A stretch of 14,429 nt of DNA from Burkholderiales bacterium. Lineage in GTDB: Bacteria > Pseudomonadota > Gammaproteobacteria > Burkholderiales > JAEUMW01. Both the position numbers and the translations under genes were made by a program. The notes under the pieces are model-generated. The model searched no databases and was not told the DNA's origin. It saw only the letters and a program-made list of their open reading frames with translations. Positions 13,802 to 14,429 of the stretch are shown here, piece by piece; the stretch's first letter is position 1; the number at the start of each line of letters is the position of its first letter. The DNA lies in contig JAEUMX010000125.1 in NCBI GenBank assembly GCA_016791285.1, forward strand, positions 1 through 14,429, given 5' to 3'.

Positions 13802-14429
13802 TCACTTGGAAGTCGGTGCGACGCTATCCCGTGCCCCACGCTGCGCCTCCTGCGCCTCCATGGTGAGCTTGTAGGCGACGTAGTACTTGTAGATGTTGCG
13901 CACGTACGTCGTCGTTTCCATCCCGATCCGCTCGGCCGTGATGACCTCGACGTTGTTGAACCACTTGTCCTGATCGAGCCCGCGCTTCTCGGCCTCCTTG
14001 CGCATCTTCGAGATGTTGCCCGCCCCGGCGTTGTAGGAGGCGAACGCGAAGAGCGTGCGGTTGTTCTCGGAGAACTTCGCATCCGGGAAGTACCTGGTCA
14101 TCAGCTGGTCCATGTACTTCGCGCCGCCGTGGATGTTCGGCTCGATCTGCTTGATGTCGCCCACCTTGAGCTCCTTGCCGGTGGCCGGCATGATCTGCAT
14201 GACGCCGATCGCGCCGACATGGCTCTTCGCGCTTTGCTTGAGCTGCGACTCCTGGAAACCCTGGGCCGCCAGCATCACCGGGTCGAAGCCGTATTGCTGG
14301 CCGTATTTCCGAAAGAGCGCGATCGTATCCTGGAAGCGCTTCTGCTCCGCATCGTTCGCGTTGTTGTGGATCTGCTTCACGCGCTTGTGGTACTGCGCCA
14401 TGCGATAGTCGATCACGCCCTGCTTCTTG
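13802..14429 (-). CDS. MltF-like lytic transglycosylase, C-terminal part (5' end beyond window)
   Basis: The frame is open to the window edge, with about 209 residues visible; any start inside the window would be internal. The lysozyme-like SLT domain is clear: the catalytic Glu in GFQESQL, then GAIGVMQIMPATG, and FASYNAGAGNISKM further on, with a C-terminal helix rich in Tyr and Ala. These enzymes cleave the MurNAc-GlcNAc bond of peptidoglycan with 1,6-anhydro product formation, in the periplasm. MltF-type proteins carry an N-terminal solute-binding domain, which would lie outside the window, so the subfamily is provisional. It has no evident link with methanol oxidation and probably belongs to the chromosome flanking the rearranged region. 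Confidence 0.85.
   Translation of the reverse strand, partial: KKQGVIDYRMAQYHKRVKQIHNNANDAEQKRFQDTIALFRKYGQQYGFDPVMLAAQGFQESQLKQSAKSHVGAIGVMQIMPATGKELKVGDIKQIEPNIHGGAKYMDQLMTRYFPDAKFSENNRTLFAFASYNAGAGNISKMRKEAEKRGLDQDKWFNNVEVITAERIGMETTTYVRNIYKYYVAYKLTMEAQEAQRGARDSVAPTSK

Noticed and set aside
1..14429. CRISPR array, tRNA, rRNA or phage defence system
   Set aside because: No regularly spaced repeats, RNA gene signatures or defence domains were seen; all coding space is explained by the mxa locus and flanking genes.

Overview
The window is GC-rich proteobacterial DNA. It carries a complete calcium-type methanol dehydrogenase locus in the order mxaFJGIRSACKLD on the minus strand (10759 down to 1132). 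A divergent two-component system (mxaY-mxaX, 10963..13013, plus strand) sits upstream of mxaF. Every gene in the cluster reads open, with no frameshift. The mature MxaF, about 570 residues with a short C-terminus, resembles the Methylophilus form more than the longer Methylobacterium form, as far as I recall those proteins. With the high GC, this suggests a methylotrophic betaproteobacterium, with moderate to low confidence.

Layout, left to right. 1..141 is the 3' end of a gene with a TetR-like C-terminus. 184..1119 (+) is an exported trypsin-like serine protease, convergent with mxaD. 1132..7061 (-) holds the maturation genes mxaR, S, A, C, K, L and D, tightly overlapping. A strong intrinsic terminator (7102..7129) separates them from the structural genes mxaF, mxaJ, mxaG and mxaI (10759..7161). 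A perfect hairpin lies between mxaF and mxaJ. A 203-bp divergent control region holds a 27-bp dyad just upstream of mxaF. After mxaX come a second copy of the TetR-like 3' end (13142..13242), an IS630-type transposase remnant fused in frame to the first ~41 codons of an arylsulfatase (13252..13674, -), and the 3' part of an MltF-like lytic transglycosylase (13802..14429, -).

How the genes work together. MxaF and MxaI form the periplasmic PQQ methanol dehydrogenase. MxaG (cytochrome cL) takes its electrons, and MxaJ is a periplasmic binding-protein-like partner. The MoxR-type ATPase MxaR, the VWA proteins MxaS, MxaC and MxaL, and the membrane proteins MxaA and MxaK are associated with calcium insertion and assembly. 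MxaD assists the MDH-cytochrome cL interaction. MxaY and MxaX probably control mxaF transcription, as MoxY and MoxX do in Paracoccus.

The most notable structure is a pair of 101-bp direct repeats (41..141 and 13142..13242, 5 mismatches) that bracket the whole methanol-oxidation module, next to IS debris. This suggests the module arrived or was rearranged as a discrete block of about 13 kb.
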